Assembly: GCA_029210175.1 (NCBI GenBank)
Contig: JARGPL010000032.1
Location: forward strand, 147,772 to 211,771
From: Minwuia sp.
GTDB taxonomy: Bacteria; Pseudomonadota; Alphaproteobacteria; Minwuiales; Minwuiaceae
Length of the DNA: 64,000 nucleotides
Reading direction: 5' to 3'
In this document: in pieces, positions 62,220 to 64,000 of the stretch
How positions within the stretch are numbered: position 1 is the first letter of the stretch
Layout: each line of letters opens with the position of its first letter
The notes under the pieces: generated by a model
Seen by the model: only the letters and a program-made list of their open reading frames with translations
What the model was told of the DNA's origin: nothing
Databases searched by the model: none
Position numbers and translations under genes: made by a program

Positions 62220-63878
62220 ATGTCATACAGTTCGGCGACGATTGTCGCGATAGTCGATCAGATCAACAGGTCCTATTTTCTGCCGGCAATCCAGCGCCCG
62301 TATGTCTGGGAGCCGGATCAGATCGTTGCGCTCTTTGATTCATTGCTGAAAGGCTATCCGATCAGTTCGTTCCTGTTCTGGGAGCTGCAGCCCGAAAACA
62401 CGCGCAACTGGGAGATCTATAAGTTTTTCGAGCACTTCCGTTATGGTGATGTTCACAATGAGCAGGCAGACGCGGACGGTCGTGACGTGACGCTTGTCCT
62501 CGATGGCCAACAGCGCCTGACCTCGCTTCTCATCGGGCTGCGCGGAAGCTACACCGTCAAGCTGAAGCACAAGCGCTGGGACAATCCCGCAGCATGGGTG
62601 CAGCACAGGCTATACTTGGACATCTTCAAGGACCCGGGAACCGAAGATCAGGAGGATCGTGAGGATTTCGGAATAACTTACGGCCTGAAATTCTCCGCCC
62701 GGCAACCGGAGAACAGTCTTACCCATTGCTGGTTCAAGGTTGGTCAAATCCTGGATTTCCGAGATGAGGACGAGTTCGATCGATTCAAGGATGAGCTTCT
62801 CGATGACCTCCCGGGTGAAGTGACCCGCCAGCAGGAGCGTATCGCCAGAAGAAACCTGGAACGTCTTTACCGGACGATCTGGAAGGACGATGTGATCGCC
62901 TTCTATACGGAAAAGAACCAGTCCTATGATCGCGTCCTCGACATCTTCATCAGAGCGAATGACGGCGGCAGCAAGCTGAGCAAGTCCGACCTGCTTCTGT
63001 CCATGATCACGTCCAAGTGGGACGGCGTGAACGCCAGGGACGAAATCTACAGCTTCGTCGAGCGTCTGAACAATGACCTGGATCGCAAAAACGATCTCAA
63101 CAAGGATTTCGTGATGCGGTCGTGCCTGGTCATTTCGGATCTGGACCACGTCTACAAGGTCAACAACTTCACCACCGACAGTTTGGCTGTTATCCAGCGG
63201 AAATGGCCGGAAATCAAACATGCCGTCGAGACCACTGTGCGGCTCATCAACCGGTTCGGAATCGACCGTGACACCCTGACGAGCATGAATGCCCTGCTGC
63301 CGATCGCCTACTATGTGTCAAGACTTGGTCAGACGCGGCTTGACGGCTCCACCCCTTTCGAGGCCAGGAACCGGGAATCCATTCGGCTCTGGCTGCTGGG
63401 GGCGCTGCTGAACAATGTCTTCGGAGGAAACTCCGACCAGACGATCGGAATTGCCAGGGCCCTTGTCCGAGACGGAATGGGCCATTCCAGCGACTTCCCG
63501 TTCATGGAATTGAGCGAAGGCCTGCAGAAACGGCGAGGGCGCACGGTCGCTTTCGACAGCAACAATACCGACGCACTGCTCGATACCCGATATGGCCAGA
63601 GGACCTGTTTCCTTGGTTTGTCGACCATTTACGACGAACACAACTGGGGCTCGGCCATCTACCACATCGACCACATCATCCCCCGCTCTCTCGGTGCGCG
63701 GAAGAACCTGCAGCGACTGGAACTCCCCGAACCTCGCATTGAGGAGATCCTTCAGTGCGTCGACCGGATCGGCAACCTTCAGCTCCTCCCTGGAAGGGAG
63801 AACTCGGAAAAATCGAACATGGAGTTCTTCGACTGGATCGGGACACGGGATGAGGGGTTCCTAGAGCATTTTTCCTGA
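62220..63878 (+). CDS. DUF262 / DUF1524 (HNH) protein of the GmrSD class, C-terminus probably cut
   Basis: A 552-residue protein. The N-terminal DUF262 domain has LPAIQRPYVWEPDQI near residue 28 and VLDGQQRLTSLLIGL near residue 98, the ParB-like nucleotide-binding signature of GmrS. The C-terminal DUF1524 region carries the His-Asn-His-like core YHIDHIIPRSLGARKNL and GNLQLLPGRENSEKSNM of GmrD. Such proteins restrict modified phage DNA. It ends abruptly at FLEHFS where homologues usually run on, just where an IS-like sequence starts. ATG 62220 has GGAGG at spacing 5. Composition is less GC-rich than its neighbours. Confidence 0.85.
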   Translation: MSYSSATIVAIVDQINRSYFLPAIQRPYVWEPDQIVALFDSLLKGYPISSFLFWELQPENTRNWEIYKFFEHFRYGDVHNEQADADGRDVTLVLDGQQRLTSLLIGLRGSYTVKLKHKRWDNPAAWVQHRLYLDIFKDPGTEDQEDREDFGITYGLKFSARQPENSLTHCWFKVGQILDFRDEDEFDRFKDELLDDLPGEVTRQQERIARRNLERLYRTIWKDDVIAFYTEKNQSYDRVLDIFIRANDGGSKLSKSDLLLSMITSKWDGVNARDEIYSFVERLNNDLDRKNDLNKDFVMRSCLVISDLDHVYKVNNFTTDSLAVIQRKWPEIKHAVETTVRLINRFGIDRDTLTSMNALLPIAYYVSRLGQTRLDGSTPFEARNRESIRLWLLGALLNNVFGGNSDQTIGIARALVRDGMGHSSDFPFMELSEGLQKRRGRTVAFDSNNTDALLDTRYGQRTCFLGLSTIYDEHNWGSAIYHIDHIIPRSLGARKNLQRLELPEPRIEEILQCVDRIGNLQLLPGRENSEKSNMEFFDWIGTRDEGFLEHFS

Positions 63879-64000
63879 ACGCGGACTCGGATTTGGGATT
63901 CACCTGAAGGCTCCTGGCTGATTCACTGTTTGCAGTGATTCGCTGGGAGGTGAGGATGACCAGAAGCCTGAGTGTTGATCTGCGGTTGCGCGTGATTGAA
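63862..64000 (+). mobile_element. Left end of a probable IS630-family element
   Basis: A transposase start lies at 63956. A TA dinucleotide at 63862-63863 followed by GAGCATTTTTCC is a possible insertion junction, as IS630/Tc1 elements insert at TA. The right end lies beyond the window, so boundaries are not proven. Confidence 0.5.
63956..64000 (+). CDS. IS630-family transposase, N-terminal 15 codons
   Basis: After a strong GGGAGGTGAGG site, the frame reads MTRSLSVDLRLRVIE to the window edge. This is the typical start of the helix-turn-helix part of IS630 transposases (or their orfA). The rest is outside the window. Confidence 0.7.
   Translation, partial: MTRSLSVDLRLRVIE

Overview
The window looks like chromosome of a high-GC alphaproteobacterium. 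The signs are the divK-pleD pair, a separate Fo ATP synthase operon of the form atpI-atpB-atpE-atpF'-atpF, the ffh-rpsP-rimM-trmD-rplS block, a large PhoT-like second PhnE permease, and a DinB with an N-terminal Cys4 zinc ribbon. The layout suggests Rhodospirillales or a near relative, but no rRNA or tRNA is present to settle this.

Region 1 (1-6242) holds a partial MDR oxidoreductase, a TRIC/YicG membrane protein, katG with a PerR-like operator, an OmpW porin behind a perfect FNR-type box, and a 5'-decayed PLP-enzyme remnant. Region 2 (6243-19121) is a complete phosphonate locus. The C-P lyase operon phnGHIJKL-DUF1045-phnM-phnN runs leftward. phnF runs divergently, followed by a PhnZ-like HD oxygenase gene on the opposite strand and the transporter genes phnC-phnD-phnE1-phnE2. 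Readable Pho boxes precede phnG and phnC, and a 22-bp palindrome lies between phnG and phnF, so the locus appears to be under PhoB activation and PhnF repression. phnP is absent, and a 2H-phosphoesterase-like gene sits within the operon.

Region 3 (19123-25767) is accessory metabolism: a leftward set of MFS transporter, Gfo/Idh/MocA dehydrogenase, N-acyl-D-amino-acid deacylase and TetR regulator; a 50-residue DUF2256 protein; an alpha/beta hydrolase; and an AbrB/Doc toxin-antitoxin pair. Region 4 (25833-29740) is the SRP/ribosome block, with a strong promoter and a structured leader before ffh. Region 5 (29813-35751) has cbtBA under a cobalamin riboswitch, ettA, dinB, a ROK kinase and a HAD hydrolase. 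Region 6 (35786-46512) has serine hydrolases, one split by an in-frame amber codon; DUF3572; divK-pleD behind a CtrA-like site; glycerate kinase and pyruvate kinase; a proline racemase homologue; a histidine kinase; and a Sel1-type protein.

Region 7 (46537-52505) has an amino-acid-synthesis family protein, the Fo operon with its terminator, a small membrane protein and bipA. Region 8 (52517-61454) has a methyltransferase, a GYD protein, a TupBCA tungstate importer, acyl-CoA metabolism genes (enoyl-CoA hydratase, isovaleryl-CoA dehydrogenase, ketopantoate reductase family), an EamA exporter, chaC and mutY. Region 9 (61455-64000) has a Gly-rich lipoprotein, a DUF262/HNH protein of the GmrSD class, and the start of an IS630-type transposase whose insertion may have cut off the DUF262 C-terminus.

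The most unusual points are the DUF1045 protein in place of PhnP, a PhnZ-like oxygenase without its 2-oxoglutarate-dependent partner and with an altered substrate-binding position, the structured ffh leader, the amber-split exported hydrolase, and the IS-abutted DUF262 defence-type gene. No wholly new multi-gene system is evident.
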